From Parvibaculaceae bacterium (GTDB taxonomy: Bacteria > Pseudomonadota > Alphaproteobacteria > Parvibaculales > Parvibaculaceae): a DNA stretch of 64,000 nt. How positions within the stretch are numbered: position 1 is the stretch's first letter; each line of letters opens with the position of its first letter. The stretch is taken from contig JARGNZ010000010.1 of NCBI GenBank assembly GCA_029209985.1, forward strand, positions 43,606-107,605, written 5' to 3'. A program made the position numbers and the translations under genes. Below, piece by piece: positions 10,142-19,489 of this stretch. The notes below the pieces were generated by a model that did not search any database, was not told the DNA's origin, and saw nothing but the letters and a program-made list of their open reading frames with translations.

Positions 10142-10408
10142 ATGAGCAATTCAAGCGATAGACCAAAAGTAAACCCACAGGCCAGCCCCTCGACTCCTGA
10201 AGGGGTGGTGTATGGGGAAGTGGACGTGCAGCCGGTTAAGAAATTGCCTGCGGCAGCTGAACGCGCCTTGGCGGAGGCTGATGCACGCCGGGCGCTTGAA
10301 GAGGCGGCCCCGCAAGAGCCAATGGCCAAAGAGCTGCACGGGCAAAAAGGTCCAGAACCGACACGGTATGGTGATTGGGAAAAGAAGGGCCTGACGTCTG
10401 ATTTTTAG
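10142..10408 (+). CDS. Succinate dehydrogenase assembly factor 4 homologue (DUF1674)
   Basis: A small protein of 88 residues from the ATG at 10142 (108 if started at 10082). The C-terminal signature KGPEPTRYGDWEKKGLTSDF is diagnostic of DUF1674, the bacterial family of mitochondrial SDHAF4/Sdh8, which binds and protects the flavinylated SdhA subunit before complex II assembly. The N-terminal half is Ala/Pro-rich and probably disordered, as usual. No sdh genes are in the window. The downstream start is preferred because residues before it do not resemble the family, but neither start has a strong ribosome site. Confidence 0.88.
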   Translation: MSNSSDRPKVNPQASPSTPEGVVYGEVDVQPVKKLPAAAERALAEADARRALEEAAPQEPMAKELHGQKGPEPTRYGDWEKKGLTSDF

Positions 10409-10605
10409 ATCTACCCCTTAAGGCTATGCCGCTTGTGCGGTGCGCTGATTTTGTGCCTGAAAATTGTGCGGTTTGCTCATTAATCTGTCTATTAGTCTGT
10501 TTGCGGAATGATGGTTCACTTTATTAGTATGACAGTCACATCAAATCTTTGACGAAATGGTGGGTTGCTGCTGACAGGCTCCGTGAATGTGGCTAGAGTT
10601 TAATT

Positions 10606-11226
10606 ATGATGAACACGCCCCCACGGAAAAATTCTTCTGGTTCACGCTCCCCCCATGTGGATGTAGAGTCCGGGTGGGACACGGCGGTGCGTTTCATTGG
10701 AAACGGATTTGGCTTACGGGGTAAAAACCGTCCTCACTTAAATCGGAAACAGAATGCGCCGTCGGGCCGCGTGCATGCGCTGGCTGTGGAGGCGAGTTCG
10801 AAAGAGATCGCTCTATATCTTTTGCGTATTTACCGCGTGCGCCAGGCGGTTGAAGAGACACTCGCCGGTCTGATCCATTTGATCGATGATCTCAAGGCGG
10901 TCGATACCCCAGAGGCTCGACAAGCCATCAGCGGGTTGCGTAGAGGCTCGATTAGTGATGCTATTTCCTATTATCGTCTGTATGCTGAAAATAAAGCGAC
11001 AAGTGATGCCCGCTCGTGCCGCCTCGCATCAGAATATTTTGCCAATGAGGCGGTGTTGATATTTTTGCGCAGTTTGCCTGCAGCCTTACAAGCTGGGGAG
11101 TTGGCAACGCAGACTGATCCGTCATACCAGCGTGCTTGGGAGGTCTATGGCACCTTGCAGATGTGTTGTGGGCAATTTACGGCAGCAGAAAATAGTTTCT
11201 CACGAGCACATGCATTGGCCTCATGA
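10606..11226 (+). CDS. Uncharacterised alpha-helical protein (TPR-like C-terminus)
   Basis: A 206-residue soluble protein with no recognised family. The first 65 residues are basic and low in structure (NRKQNAPSGRVHAL). The rest is helical. Residues 170-206 (QRAWEVYGTLQMCCGQFTAA then ENSFSRAHAL) resemble a single TPR unit. No signal peptide or membrane segment. The ATG-ATG start at 10606 lies 197 nt after the SdhAF4 stop, and no clear RBS is visible. It is convergent, 23 nt away, with the acs-coupled unknown gene. Codon use looks like that of its neighbours, so it is probably a real gene. Confidence 0.6.
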   Translation: MMNTPPRKNSSGSRSPHVDVESGWDTAVRFIGNGFGLRGKNRPHLNRKQNAPSGRVHALAVEASSKEIALYLLRIYRVRQAVEETLAGLIHLIDDLKAVDTPEARQAISGLRRGSISDAISYYRLYAENKATSDARSCRLASEYFANEAVLIFLRSLPAALQAGELATQTDPSYQRAWEVYGTLQMCCGQFTAAENSFSRAHALAS

Positions 11227-11249
11227 TTTTTTGTGTGTCCCCATTCAAC

Positions 11250-11705
11250 TTAATGGGCGCGCCGATAGATGGAGATGTTGGTGGGTTGTTCGCCGCTTGG
11301 TAGCTTGACGGCTTGAATGAGCCGCAAAGCGCCGCCTGTATCATCAAGCTGGCGTGATACTGTCATGCGCTCATGCTCTTTATAAAAGGCAGCGGAGTTT
11401 AATTCGCGGCGAGAAACAGCGGTAACGGATAGGGCGTCTGCCAAATCCCCGCCGTTAAAAGGCACCGGCTTGCCATCGGGTATGCCAGAAAATTCAGCGG
11501 ATTGAGCTTCGCCCTCGCTGTCTACCCATTGGGTGCGAAACAGAAGGCTGGCTATCCCGCCTGCTGTTCCGGCTTGTTCCACAATATGGTAGCTGCCGGC
11601 TTGGGGCGCATCGCCCTGCTCAAATTCGCAGGACGATGTATCCAAAATCCAGCTGCCAAGAAAACCAGCGTACAAGGGAGTTTCGTCTTTTTTGGCGTCG
11701 GTCAT
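11250..11705 (-). CDS. Uncharacterised protein translationally coupled to acs
   Basis: A 151-residue soluble protein, unrecognised. The sequence pattern, with an early GSWILDTSSCEFEQGD followed by alternating strands and the closing TNISIYRRAH, suggests a small antiparallel beta-barrel like lipocalin/nitrobindin-type domains of about 150 residues. That is a fold guess from pattern only. Its ATG overlaps the acs stop by one base (TAATG), so it is almost certainly co-translated with acetyl-CoA synthetase. No signal peptide. Confidence 0.65.
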   Translation of the reverse strand: MTDAKKDETPLYAGFLGSWILDTSSCEFEQGDAPQAGSYHIVEQAGTAGGIASLLFRTQWVDSEGEAQSAEFSGIPDGKPVPFNGGDLADALSVTAVSRRELNSAAFYKEHERMTVSRQLDDTGGALRLIQAVKLPSGEQPTNISIYRRAH

Positions 11706-13651
11706 TAGCTGGCTCTGTTTTGGCGGTTTTCAATGAGGTCATCTACCACGGCAGGCTCGGCCAATGTGGACGTGTCGCCAAGGTTTGAGAAATCATCTTC
11801 GGCGATTTTGCGCAAAATACGGCGCATGATTTTACCCGATCGCGTTTTGGGCAATCCGGGCGCCCATTGAATGAGATCAGGGCTGGCGATGGGACCGATT
11901 TCTTTGCGCACCCATGTGACCAGTTCTTTTTTCAACGCATCGCTAGGGGCTTCATTGGCATTCAACGTGACATAGGCATAAATGCCTTGTCCTTTAATGT
12001 CATGCGGGTAGCCGACAACTGCGGCCTCTGCGACTTTAGGAAAGGCGACGAGGGCGCTTTCAACTTCGGCTGTGCCCATGCGGTGGCCTGATACGTTGAG
12101 AACATCATCTACCCGACCCGTGATCCAATAGTATCCGTCTTCATCACGGCGACACCCGTCTCCTGAAAAGTAGGTGCCGGGGAATTGGCTGAAGTAAGTT
12201 TCGTAGAACCGTTTGTGGTCTCCATACACGGTGCGCATTTGGCCGGGCCAACTTTGCGCGATGCACAGGTTACCTTCTGTCGGGCCTGTCAGTTCGCCGC
12301 CTTCATTGTCGACAATGAGGGGGGAAACACCAAAGAAAGGTCGTGTGGCAGAGCCGGGCTTGGTATCGGTTGCGCCGGGAAGCGGGGAAATCATGATGCC
12401 GCCTGTTTCGGTTTGCCACCAGGTATCCACGATGGGGCAGCGCTTCTCGCCGACAACTTCGTGATACCACAACCACGCTTCTGGATTGATCGGTTCGCCA
12501 ACGGACCCCAATAAGCGGAGTGAACTTCTGTCGCTGGATGTCACTGGTCCATCCCCTTCACGCATCAATGCACGAATGGCGGTGGGCGCGGTGTAGAAAA
12601 TATTCACTTTATGTTTTTCACACACTTGCCAGAAGCGCGAGGCATCTGGGTAAGTCGGCACACCTTCAAACATTAAGGTTGTGGCTCCATTGGCAAGCGG
12701 ACCGTAGAGGATATAGGAATGTCCTGTGACCCAGCCCACATCGGCGGTGCACCAATAGACTTCGCCGTCGTGATAATCAAAAACATATTGATGGGTCATG
12801 GCCGCGTAGACCATATAGCCGCCGGTTGTGTGCAGCACCCCTTTGGGTTGGCCGGTTGAGCCGGATGTGTAGAGAATGAATAGGGGGTCTTCCGCGTTCA
12901 TTTCTTCTGGCGGGCACTCGGCAGAAACAGTGGCGCTTACTTCATGGTACCAAACATCGCGTTTGGCTTGCATGGCAACATTGCCGCCTGTGTGTTGCAC
13001 CACGATCAAAGAGGTTACGTCCGGGCATTTTTCTAGGGCGGCATCTGTGTTTGCTTTGAGCGGTATTTTTCTTCCGCCGCGCACCCCTTCGTCTGCCGTA
13101 ATGATGCATGTGCTTTGGCAATCCAAAATACGTCCGGCCAAGGCGTCTGGAGAGAACCCGCCAAAGACAACAGAATGCACCGCACCAATACGCGCGCAGG
13201 CAAGCATGGCGTAGGCGGCTTCAACAATCATCGGCATGTAGATTGTCACCCGGTCGCCTTTTTTAACCCCTTGGGCTTTGAGCACATTCGCAAAGGTGCT
13301 GACCTGTGTGTGCAGTTCTTGATAGGTGACGTGTTTGTGATCTGTCGGTTCGTCGCCTTCCCAAATAATCGCTGTTTGGGAAGCCCGTTCTGGTAGGTGT
13401 CGATCAATACAATTTACTGAAGCGTTGAGGGTGCCATCTGCGAACCACTTAATATGTAAGTCTTCTTTGGCGAAAGAGACATCACTGATCTGTGTGTAAG
13501 GGGTCATCCAGTCGAGGCGTTTGCCTTCTTCTGCCCAGAACGCATCTGGATCCTTGATGCTCTGCTCGTACATTTCTTGGTATTTTTTATTATCCGCAAA
13601 GGCGCGGTCCGCCCAGTCTGTTGGGACGGGGAAAATGCTTGAGTTTGTCAT
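11705..13651 (-). CDS. acs: Acetyl-CoA synthetase (AMP-forming)
   Basis: Activates acetate to acetyl-CoA through acetyl-AMP. The 648 residues match the usual length. The AMP-binding P-loop is [24 protein letters not shown] and [18 protein letters not shown] are conserved adenylation motifs. The C-terminal [10 protein letters not shown] contains the Lys that is reversibly acetylated in regulated Acs enzymes, so Pat/Sir2-type control is possible. A GGAAAA ribosome site precedes the ATG. It is divergent from the PAS-GGDEF-EAL gene across a 234-nt region in which the word ATTATGCGCAG occurs twice (near 13709 and 13838). Confidence 0.97.
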   Translation of the reverse strand: MTNSSIFPVPTDWADRAFADNKKYQEMYEQSIKDPDAFWAEEGKRLDWMTPYTQISDVSFAKEDLHIKWFADGTLNASVNCIDRHLPERASQTAIIWEGDEPTDHKHVTYQELHTQVSTFANVLKAQGVKKGDRVTIYMPMIVEAAYAMLACARIGAVHSVVFGGFSPDALAGRILDCQSTCIITADEGVRGGRKIPLKANTDAALEKCPDVTSLIVVQHTGGNVAMQAKRDVWYHEVSATVSAECPPEEMNAEDPLFILYTSGSTGQPKGVLHTTGGYMVYAAMTHQYVFDYHDGEVYWCTADVGWVTGHSYILYGPLANGATTLMFEGVPTYPDASRFWQVCEKHKVNIFYTAPTAIRALMREGDGPVTSSDRSSLRLLGSVGEPINPEAWLWYHEVVGEKRCPIVDTWWQTETGGIMISPLPGATDTKPGSATRPFFGVSPLIVDNEGGELTGPTEGNLCIAQSWPGQMRTVYGDHKRFYETYFSQFPGTYFSGDGCRRDEDGYYWITGRVDDVLNVSGHRMGTAEVESALVAFPKVAEAAVVGYPHDIKGQGIYAYVTLNANEAPSDALKKELVTWVRKEIGPIASPDLIQWAPGLPKTRSGKIMRRILRKIAEDDFSNLGDTSTLAEPAVVDDLIENRQNRAS

Positions 13652-13885
13652 TGGGTTTTCCAGTCTTTGGCATACCGAGTGATATACGTGTTTTATCTAT
13701 TTTGACGACATTATGCGCAGGCATCATGGTTGGGGCAAGCCTTAGAGGCCAACAAAATGGCGCAAATCAGCGCGAATCTGCTGCTCGCCTGGTTGGATAC
13801 TCTTCTTTCATTATTCTGATTACATACTATCAGAGAATTATGCGCAGAGACTGTGTTGGTGTGAGTTTAAGTAAGTGAGTAAACA

Positions 13886-16057
13886 ATGGGTCAGAAATAT
13901 ACATCTGGAGACGGGTGTGAGACGGAGATAGGTGGTTCACGTGAGGACAAACTTTCTTTGTCAGGGCATTTTCCCATTTTCAAAACATCTATTTTGCCTC
14001 AACCTAACGTCAATGGCGATTTTGGATCTTGGTATTGGAACCCGCGCCTAGCTGAGGGGTATTTGTCCCCGGCCTTCCGAAAAACGTGTGGCATTGACCC
14101 AAATGGGCTGGATGATTTTTTTGAACAGTTTTCACGTATCTTACATGCGGATGATCGCGATGAAGTGATGGCGTTGATGCACAATCACCATGCAAATGGT
14201 GTTGGGTATTGTACTGAAAAGCGTATTAGTGTTGACGCGGAACATTCCAGCTATCGGTGGGTTCGGTTGCGCGGGTTTTCGGATGTTGATGCGAATGGGG
14301 TTATTCGTCTTGTGGGCGGGGCGATTGAGGATATCACCCATGAGCATGCTGTTTCGCAGTACATAGATGAAAGTGACAATCGCTTTGCGACCATGGTCGA
14401 GACCGCACTTTTCCCCTTGGTGATTACGCGCATGTCGGATAGATCAGTCGTGTATTTCAACAGTAAGGCAAAAGAAATATTTGGTGTCCAAAACCTTGTA
14501 GACGGTGCTTTCTCTGTCTCAGATTTTTTTGTTGACCCTTCCGATTTAGATGACATTCGGGCCGATTTGATTGCATCTGGAGAGGTGACGGGGCGCGAGT
14601 GCATGCTCAAGTCCTATACCGGGACACCCTTATGGATGCTGCTCTCATGTAATATGATTGATATTGATGGGGAACGGTGTTCTTCCGTTATTTTGCATGA
14701 TGTGACAGCGCAAAAAACGCTTGAGTTAAGGTTGCGCGAGCAGGCACGTATGGATGTGTTGACCGACCTGAATAATCGCAAAGCTTTTTACGAAAATCTA
14801 GATGTTGCTATTGACCGATCGGCGCGGGGAAACGAAGGGTTTGCGCTTCTCTTGTTGGATTTGGATAAATTCAAACAAGTTAACGACACTTTGGGCCACG
14901 GGGCGGGGGATGTGTTGCTCATCGAAACTGCTCGGCGTTTAGAGAAGTGTTTGCGGCGCGGTGATGTGGTGGCGCGCTTAGGGGGAGATGAGTTCGCTAT
15001 TATTGCGGGTCAGCTTAAAGATCAGGCACGGCTTGCTGCGCTGGCTGAAAAAATTGTGGCAACGCTGTCTGAGCCTATATTTCTAGGTGAGGTCGAGGTA
15101 TCTATTGGATGCAGCATTGGCATTTCGGTGCACTTGACGGGCACTGCTGATGGGTCTGAATTGATGCGTCATGCAGATATTGCGCTTTATAAAGCTAAGG
15201 ACGATGTCACGACATCCTATCGACTGTTCGATGAGGAGTTGAGCGTGCAAGTGCGGGAACGTGCTTTGATAGAGCGTGAGCTGCACACGGCGGTGAGTCA
15301 TGAAAAATTTCATGTTGTGTTTCAGCCACGTGTGGATGCGCATTCGCGCGAGGTCATTGCTGGCGAGGCTTTGGTGCGGTGGAATAATCCACGGGCGGGT
15401 CTTGTCTCACCGGATAAATTTATTCCTATTGCAGAAGAAAATGGACTCATTGTTGATATTGGGCGACAAGTTTTGCGTGCGACTGCCGCACAAATTGCGC
15501 AATGGTCCGCAGAGGGGCTTAACCCCGTACCTATTTCTGTGAACATGTCGGCGGTGCATTTTTTACGTGCAGATGTTGTTGAGGACGTGCAAAAAGTTTT
15601 GGAAGAGTTTTCAATCTCTTCTCATTTTCTACAAATTGAAGTGACCGAAAGTACGCTGATACACGATCAAGAGCGGGTTTTGCGTCAGATTGATTTACTG
15701 GTGGAAATGGGCTGTGAGGTGATGCTAGACGATTTTGGGACGGGCTATTCTTCCTTGTCTTTTCTTCACCGGTTTGCGGTGAGCACGCTCAAAATCGACC
15801 GTTCTTTTGTTGAGGGGTTGATGGTTCAAGATCAAGCCCCGCTTGCCAAACAGATTGTTGATCTTGGGTTGGCGCTTCATTTGCGTATCATTGCAGAGGG
15901 TGTGGAGTTGGAAGGGCAGGCCGATATTTTGGCGGCGTTGGGTTGCCACGAGCTGCAAGGTTTCCTCTTCCACAAGCCAAGTGATGCAGAAACATTTGGG
16001 GCACTCCTCAGTGAGAAGCGCCCCGGGTATCAGAATGAAATGATCGGTAGAGGTTAG
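13886..16057 (+). CDS. PAS-PAS-GGDEF-EAL cyclic-di-GMP protein
   Basis: A 723-residue signalling protein without membrane segments. Two PAS-like regions (about 40-155 and 165-275; the first ends GGAIEDITHEHA as a PAC motif) precede a GGDEF domain (about 285-440) and an EAL domain (about 455-705). The diguanylate cyclase site is intact (RLGGDEF), with an inhibitory RxxD site five residues before it (RRGDVVARLGGDEF). The phosphodiesterase site is also intact: GEALVRW, the metal-binding DDFGTGYSSLSFL, and LKIDRSFV. The protein could therefore make and degrade c-di-GMP, with the balance set by the PAS ligands. It stops 2 nt from the convergent CoA-transferase gene. Confidence 0.95.
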   Translation: MGQKYTSGDGCETEIGGSREDKLSLSGHFPIFKTSILPQPNVNGDFGSWYWNPRLAEGYLSPAFRKTCGIDPNGLDDFFEQFSRILHADDRDEVMALMHNHHANGVGYCTEKRISVDAEHSSYRWVRLRGFSDVDANGVIRLVGGAIEDITHEHAVSQYIDESDNRFATMVETALFPLVITRMSDRSVVYFNSKAKEIFGVQNLVDGAFSVSDFFVDPSDLDDIRADLIASGEVTGRECMLKSYTGTPLWMLLSCNMIDIDGERCSSVILHDVTAQKTLELRLREQARMDVLTDLNNRKAFYENLDVAIDRSARGNEGFALLLLDLDKFKQVNDTLGHGAGDVLLIETARRLEKCLRRGDVVARLGGDEFAIIAGQLKDQARLAALAEKIVATLSEPIFLGEVEVSIGCSIGISVHLTGTADGSELMRHADIALYKAKDDVTTSYRLFDEELSVQVRERALIERELHTAVSHEKFHVVFQPRVDAHSREVIAGEALVRWNNPRAGLVSPDKFIPIAEENGLIVDIGRQVLRATAAQIAQWSAEGLNPVPISVNMSAVHFLRADVVEDVQKVLEEFSISSHFLQIEVTESTLIHDQERVLRQIDLLVEMGCEVMLDDFGTGYSSLSFLHRFAVSTLKIDRSFVEGLMVQDQAPLAKQIVDLGLALHLRIIAEGVELEGQADILAALGCHELQGFLFHKPSDAETFGALLSEKRPGYQNEMIGRG

Positions 16058-16059
16058 TA

Positions 16060-17316
16060 TCAGCCTTTAGGTTTCTGCTTGTTGAGGATTTTCTCAATCA
16101 CAGCACCTTCAATTCCGGCTTCTGATAACACTTCTTGGGTGTGCTCTCCCAATTTGGGTGGATGACGATGAATTGTGCTTGGGCTTCCTGAGAATTTGAC
16201 AGGGGGTTTGATGTTCCAATACGTGCCCTCGGTGGGATGCTCAAACAGTTGGAAAAAATCCACCGCTTGCATATGCGGGTCTTGTTTCAGATCTTGCAGG
16301 CGATTTACAGGCATCGCAGGGATGTCGCGTTCGCGTAACAGGGTCAACCATTCATCGCTGGACTTTTGTTGCGCAACCTCTTCCACCATTTCATAGAGCA
16401 AGTTGATGTTGCTGGTGCGGGCCTCATAGGTGGTAAACCGGTCGTCGATTTCGAGCAGTCGGCCGCGTCCACCCAGTTCGAAAAAGTCGTTCCACTGGTT
16501 ATCTGAGTACGGCATGATGCCGATGTAGCCGTCTTTGGTTTTATATGGTTTGCGGTTGGGGGCGGTCACACGAGTATAACCAAAATTGCCCGTCGCAGGT
16601 TCATATACTTCACCGTAAAGATGTTCGGCCAACACGATAGACGACATTGTTTCTAGCATGGGGACTTCGACGAACTGACCTTCGCCAGAGCGCTCTTTGT
16701 GAAAGAGGGCGGCCAAGGTGGATTGGGCCATCATTTGGCCTGTGCCTTTGTCGGCCACAAGCGTTGGCACAAAGCGGGGTGTTTCTTTGCCATCGGAAAG
16801 AGATTGAATATCGGCGTATCCACTGGTGGCTTGAATGAGATCGTCATAGGCGGGGTAGCCTGCGTAGGGGCCGTCAGAGCCGTAGCCTGCGGCGTGCACA
16901 TACACGATGTCAGATTTGAGCGCCTTCACATCCTCATAGGCTAGGCCGAGGCGTTCCAAGCCTTGCATCCGCACATTGGTGGTGAAAACGTCTGCAGTTT
17001 TGAGCAGATCTTTCAAAACAGCCAAATCATCTTCTTGTTTTAGGTCAAGGGTGATGGAGCGTTTGTTGCGGTTGATGGTCATGAAGATGGGGCCCATCCC
17101 GGAGCCTTTGCCTGATGGGGACTTGCCCGCCCACCGCATAATATCGCCGCCGACGCCGTGCTTGTTGGGGGCCGTTTCCACTTTCACCACATCCGCCCCC
17201 ATGTCGCCGAGCATACATGTGGCATAGGCGCCTAAAACGACGGTGGTCATGTCAATAATGCGAACACCAGCAAGGGGTCCTGAGGCGGTTGCAGCTAACT
17301 CATGGGTCTTTGTCAT
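16060..17316 (-). CDS. CaiB/BaiF (class III) CoA-transferase
   Basis: A 418-residue family III CoA-transferase, which moves CoA between acyl-CoA and a free acid. The N-terminal GVRIIDMTTVVLGAYATCML, the VVKVE strand, NRNKRSITLDLK and the region around the catalytic Asp (YPAYDDLIQATSGY) are all present. The specific acid (carnitine, bile acid, alpha-methylacyl or other) cannot be assigned. It is divergent from a creatininase-like gene. An inverted repeat ACTGGT-N5-ACCAGT lies 28 nt upstream of the start codon. Confidence 0.9.
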   Translation of the reverse strand: MTKTHELAATASGPLAGVRIIDMTTVVLGAYATCMLGDMGADVVKVETAPNKHGVGGDIMRWAGKSPSGKGSGMGPIFMTINRNKRSITLDLKQEDDLAVLKDLLKTADVFTTNVRMQGLERLGLAYEDVKALKSDIVYVHAAGYGSDGPYAGYPAYDDLIQATSGYADIQSLSDGKETPRFVPTLVADKGTGQMMAQSTLAALFHKERSGEGQFVEVPMLETMSSIVLAEHLYGEVYEPATGNFGYTRVTAPNRKPYKTKDGYIGIMPYSDNQWNDFFELGGRGRLLEIDDRFTTYEARTSNINLLYEMVEEVAQQKSSDEWLTLLRERDIPAMPVNRLQDLKQDPHMQAVDFFQLFEHPTEGTYWNIKPPVKFSGSPSTIHRHPPKLGEHTQEVLSEAGIEGAVIEKILNKQKPKG

Positions 17317-17344
17317 GGTGGGCTATGGCTTTCTTTTTAGGTCT

Positions 17345-17361
17345 ACTGGTTTTGTACCAGT
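17345..17361. promoter_or_regulatory. Inverted repeat, candidate operator between CoA-transferase and creatininase genes
   Basis: ACTGGT-TTTGT-ACCAGT, 6-bp arms with a 5-nt spacer, in the 222-nt divergent region. The placement close to the CoA-transferase start would suit a repressor site or a 5'-UTR hairpin. No regulator gene is adjacent. Confidence 0.3.
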
Positions 17362-17538
17362 GAGCAGTCTCAAATTTTGACTGCATCATTGCCGATTTGG
17401 GGGGGGAGCGTAAAGAGTGTTAAGTTTGCGTAGGGGCGAGCTTGCGATTGGGCCTGCCTAGTGGGGCAGGTGAGGTCAAATCTGGGGCGGGCGTTGCGCC
17501 GGTCTTGTAGATGGGCTTAGGAAGGTTATGTTGACAGA

Positions 17539-18294
17539 ATGATTTTACATTTATCGAGCTGGCCGGAAGTGGATGAATATCTCACCAACCATTCAGCTAT
17601 TCTTATTCCCATTGGATCAACCGAGCAGCACGGCCCTACGGGGCTGATTGGAACGGATGCCCTGTGCCCGGAAGTGATTGCCCGGCGTGTGAGTGCCACT
17701 ACAGGCTTGATGGTAGGGCCAACGTTTAATGTTGGCATTGCACCCCATCATATGGAGTTTGCGGGGACGATGAGTTTGCGGCCCTCTACGATGAAGGCGG
17801 TTATATATGACTGGGTGTCTTCTTTGGCGCATCATGGGTTTGACCGGATCTATTTTCTGAATGGTCATGGGGGGAATGTTTCGACTATTCGTGAAAGTTT
17901 TGAGGAATTGCATCAGGACCCGGTTTTGTCGCAGCCAAATGATCACCGACGGCCAGTGGTGTGTAAGCTTGCTAATTGGTGGGGCTTTGCGCCTGTTTTG
18001 GATTTTTGTCGTTCTACTTATGGTGGGGCGCATGGTGCTCATGCGACGCCGTCTGAAGTTGCCATTACTTATGCGGCCTATCCTGAACATCAAAAGCACG
18101 TGCCTCTTGACCCTCAGATAGCCCCTATGTCGCGCTACGGTGATGCGCAAGACTACCGGGAAAAATTTCCAGATGGGCGCATGGGGTCTGACCCTTCCTT
18201 AGCAACGGTAGAAGATGGGGCGCACTTAATTGAGCTTTCCGCTCAGCATGTCAGCGAAGATTTCAAAACTTTTGCAGAAAGTCCGTGTGATTAA
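17539..18294 (+). CDS. Creatininase family protein
   Basis: A 251-residue member of the creatininase/MftE amidohydrolase family, which cleaves cyclic amides or peptide tails with two divalent metals. Metal ligands are recognisable in PIGSTEQHGP (Glu, His) and GTDALCPE (Asp), with the glycine-rich NGHGGN, and a later Glu in HATPSEVAIT. The substrate is unknown. The ATG at 17539 overlaps the stop of a 4-codon mini-frame (ATG at 17528) that sits closer to the AGGAAGG ribosome site, so initiation may be by coupling. The stop overlaps the stop of the convergent Rieske gene by 3-4 bp. Confidence 0.88.
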   Translation: MILHLSSWPEVDEYLTNHSAILIPIGSTEQHGPTGLIGTDALCPEVIARRVSATTGLMVGPTFNVGIAPHHMEFAGTMSLRPSTMKAVIYDWVSSLAHHGFDRIYFLNGHGGNVSTIRESFEELHQDPVLSQPNDHRRPVVCKLANWWGFAPVLDFCRSTYGGAHGAHATPSEVAITYAAYPEHQKHVPLDPQIAPMSRYGDAQDYREKFPDGRMGSDPSLATVEDGAHLIELSAQHVSEDFKTFAESPCD

Positions 18295-18695
18295 TTCTCT
18301 GCAATGAAGAGAGCGCCGGCGATGTTGTTGAGGGGGATCGACAGGAGTTTTTTTCCAGCGCAGGGGCCTCCAGTGCAGAGGCCATCTTCAATTTGAAAGC
18401 TTGCGGCGTGGGCGGCACATAAGATTTTTTCTTCATTCAGCGTTAGAAATTTCGTCGTGATGCGATTTAGGGGCAAAAAGGCATGCGGGCATTCGTTGAC
18501 GTATGCAAAGGCGCTGTCGCCCTTTCGGACAATAAAAAAATTAAAGGCATGAGCGCCCGTGCCACGGGTGAAGCCGCGTGCGCCGGGGTTGTCTATGTCG
18601 TCCACATTGCAGATGAAGGTGCCGGTCGCGGGTACGTTTTTGCGGTCATTTAGGGGGCGTAAGTTGGATGTTCTTTTGGGTGTAGGAAGGGACAT
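18291..18695 (-). CDS. Rieske [2Fe-2S] ferredoxin-like protein
   Basis: A 134-residue protein with a Rieske cluster motif: CPH (ECPHAFLPLN) and CAAH (ILCAAHAASF) supply two Cys and two His for a 2Fe-2S centre. The length fits a stand-alone Rieske ferredoxin such as the NirD/BphF type, and there is no signal peptide. A second CTGGPCAGKKL segment is typical of the strand after the cluster loop. It begins 4 nt after the stop of the EVE gene and is the last gene of the apparent gpsA-yciI-EVE-Rieske operon. Its electron acceptor is not evident. Confidence 0.88.
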   Translation of the reverse strand: MSLPTPKRTSNLRPLNDRKNVPATGTFICNVDDIDNPGARGFTRGTGAHAFNFFIVRKGDSAFAYVNECPHAFLPLNRITTKFLTLNEEKILCAAHAASFQIEDGLCTGGPCAGKKLLSIPLNNIAGALFIAEN

Positions 18696-18699
18696 TGAT

Positions 18700-19143
18700 C
18701 TATTTGCTTGGTTTTGAGAGGGGAGGCTTTTTTATCCCTCCCATTTGACAAATATGTGTCCATTCTTCTGGGCGCACAGGTGCTACCGATAGCCGAGATT
18801 GTTTGAGTAATGCCATGTCGGTGAGGGCCGGGTCGGCTTTAATTTGTTCAAGGGTGACAGGTGTCGGCAGGCTGTCGCGTGCCATGATGTCCACCATTCC
18901 GAAGCGGCCCTTTGCATCGCTGTCGTCGGGATAGTGTTCTTTGATGACTTCTACGATGCCGACGATCTGTTTTTCTTTTACCGAGTGATAAAAGAAACCT
19001 AGATCGCCGTTGCGCATTGCTTTCATATTATTATTGGCTTGGTAGTTCCGTACACCGTCCCAGTGTTCCCCCTTAAGGCCTCGGGCACATTGATCGTCCC
19101 AGCTCCAACTGTTGGGTTCGGATTTGAAAAGCCAATATGCCAT
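18700..19143 (-). CDS. EVE domain protein
   Basis: A 147-residue single-domain EVE protein, beginning with the typical MAYWLFKSEPNSWSWDD and containing WDGVRNYQANNNMKAMRNGD and FFYHSVKE. EVE domains are PUA-like folds that recognise modified bases in nucleic acids. Such genes commonly sit beside gpsA and yciI in Alphaproteobacteria, as here. The exact ligand is unknown. It lies 49 nt downstream of the YciI gene. Confidence 0.92.
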   Translation of the reverse strand: MAYWLFKSEPNSWSWDDQCARGLKGEHWDGVRNYQANNNMKAMRNGDLGFFYHSVKEKQIVGIVEVIKEHYPDDSDAKGRFGMVDIMARDSLPTPVTLEQIKADPALTDMALLKQSRLSVAPVRPEEWTHICQMGGIKKPPLSKPSK

Positions 19144-19192
19144 GAAACTCTCCTCATATGTATGGACGGCCTAAGCGGTGTGCGGTGTAAAC

Positions 19193-19468
19193 TTATTTAA
19201 GTAGCCATTTCCACGCGCGAATGTCCACGCTCTCAAAAAGGCCAGCCAGTGTGTAGGGGTCTTCTTTGACAAGAGCTTCAACGGTCGTTCTGTCTTCAAC
19301 ATCTACGACCAACATGGATCCTAGCATCTGTTCCCCATCATCGCTGGTAAAGGGGCCGCCCAGTTGTACGCATCCAGCGTTGCCCCAATATTCGAGGTGC
19401 GCGGTTCGGTTGGCAAGGCGTACATCGAGGGAGTTTTCTTTATCGGTGCCGTAAATGCAAAAGAGCAT
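19193..19468 (-). CDS. YciI family protein
   Basis: A 91-residue ferredoxin-like alpha/beta protein of the YciI family (MLFCIYGTDKENSLDVRL, RTAHLEYW, SMLVVDVEDR, DPYTLAGLFESVDIRAWKWL). The catalytic-type His of the family is present in the TAHLEYW segment. Members are small enzymes or dimeric stress proteins of poorly known function; YciI-like muconolactone isomerases are relatives. Its start is 21 nt after the gpsA stop. Confidence 0.92.
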   Translation of the reverse strand: MLFCIYGTDKENSLDVRLANRTAHLEYWGNAGCVQLGGPFTSDDGEQMLGSMLVVDVEDRTTVEALVKEDPYTLAGLFESVDIRAWKWLLK

Positions 19469-19489
19469 GGTGCTTCCTGACTGTTCGTT

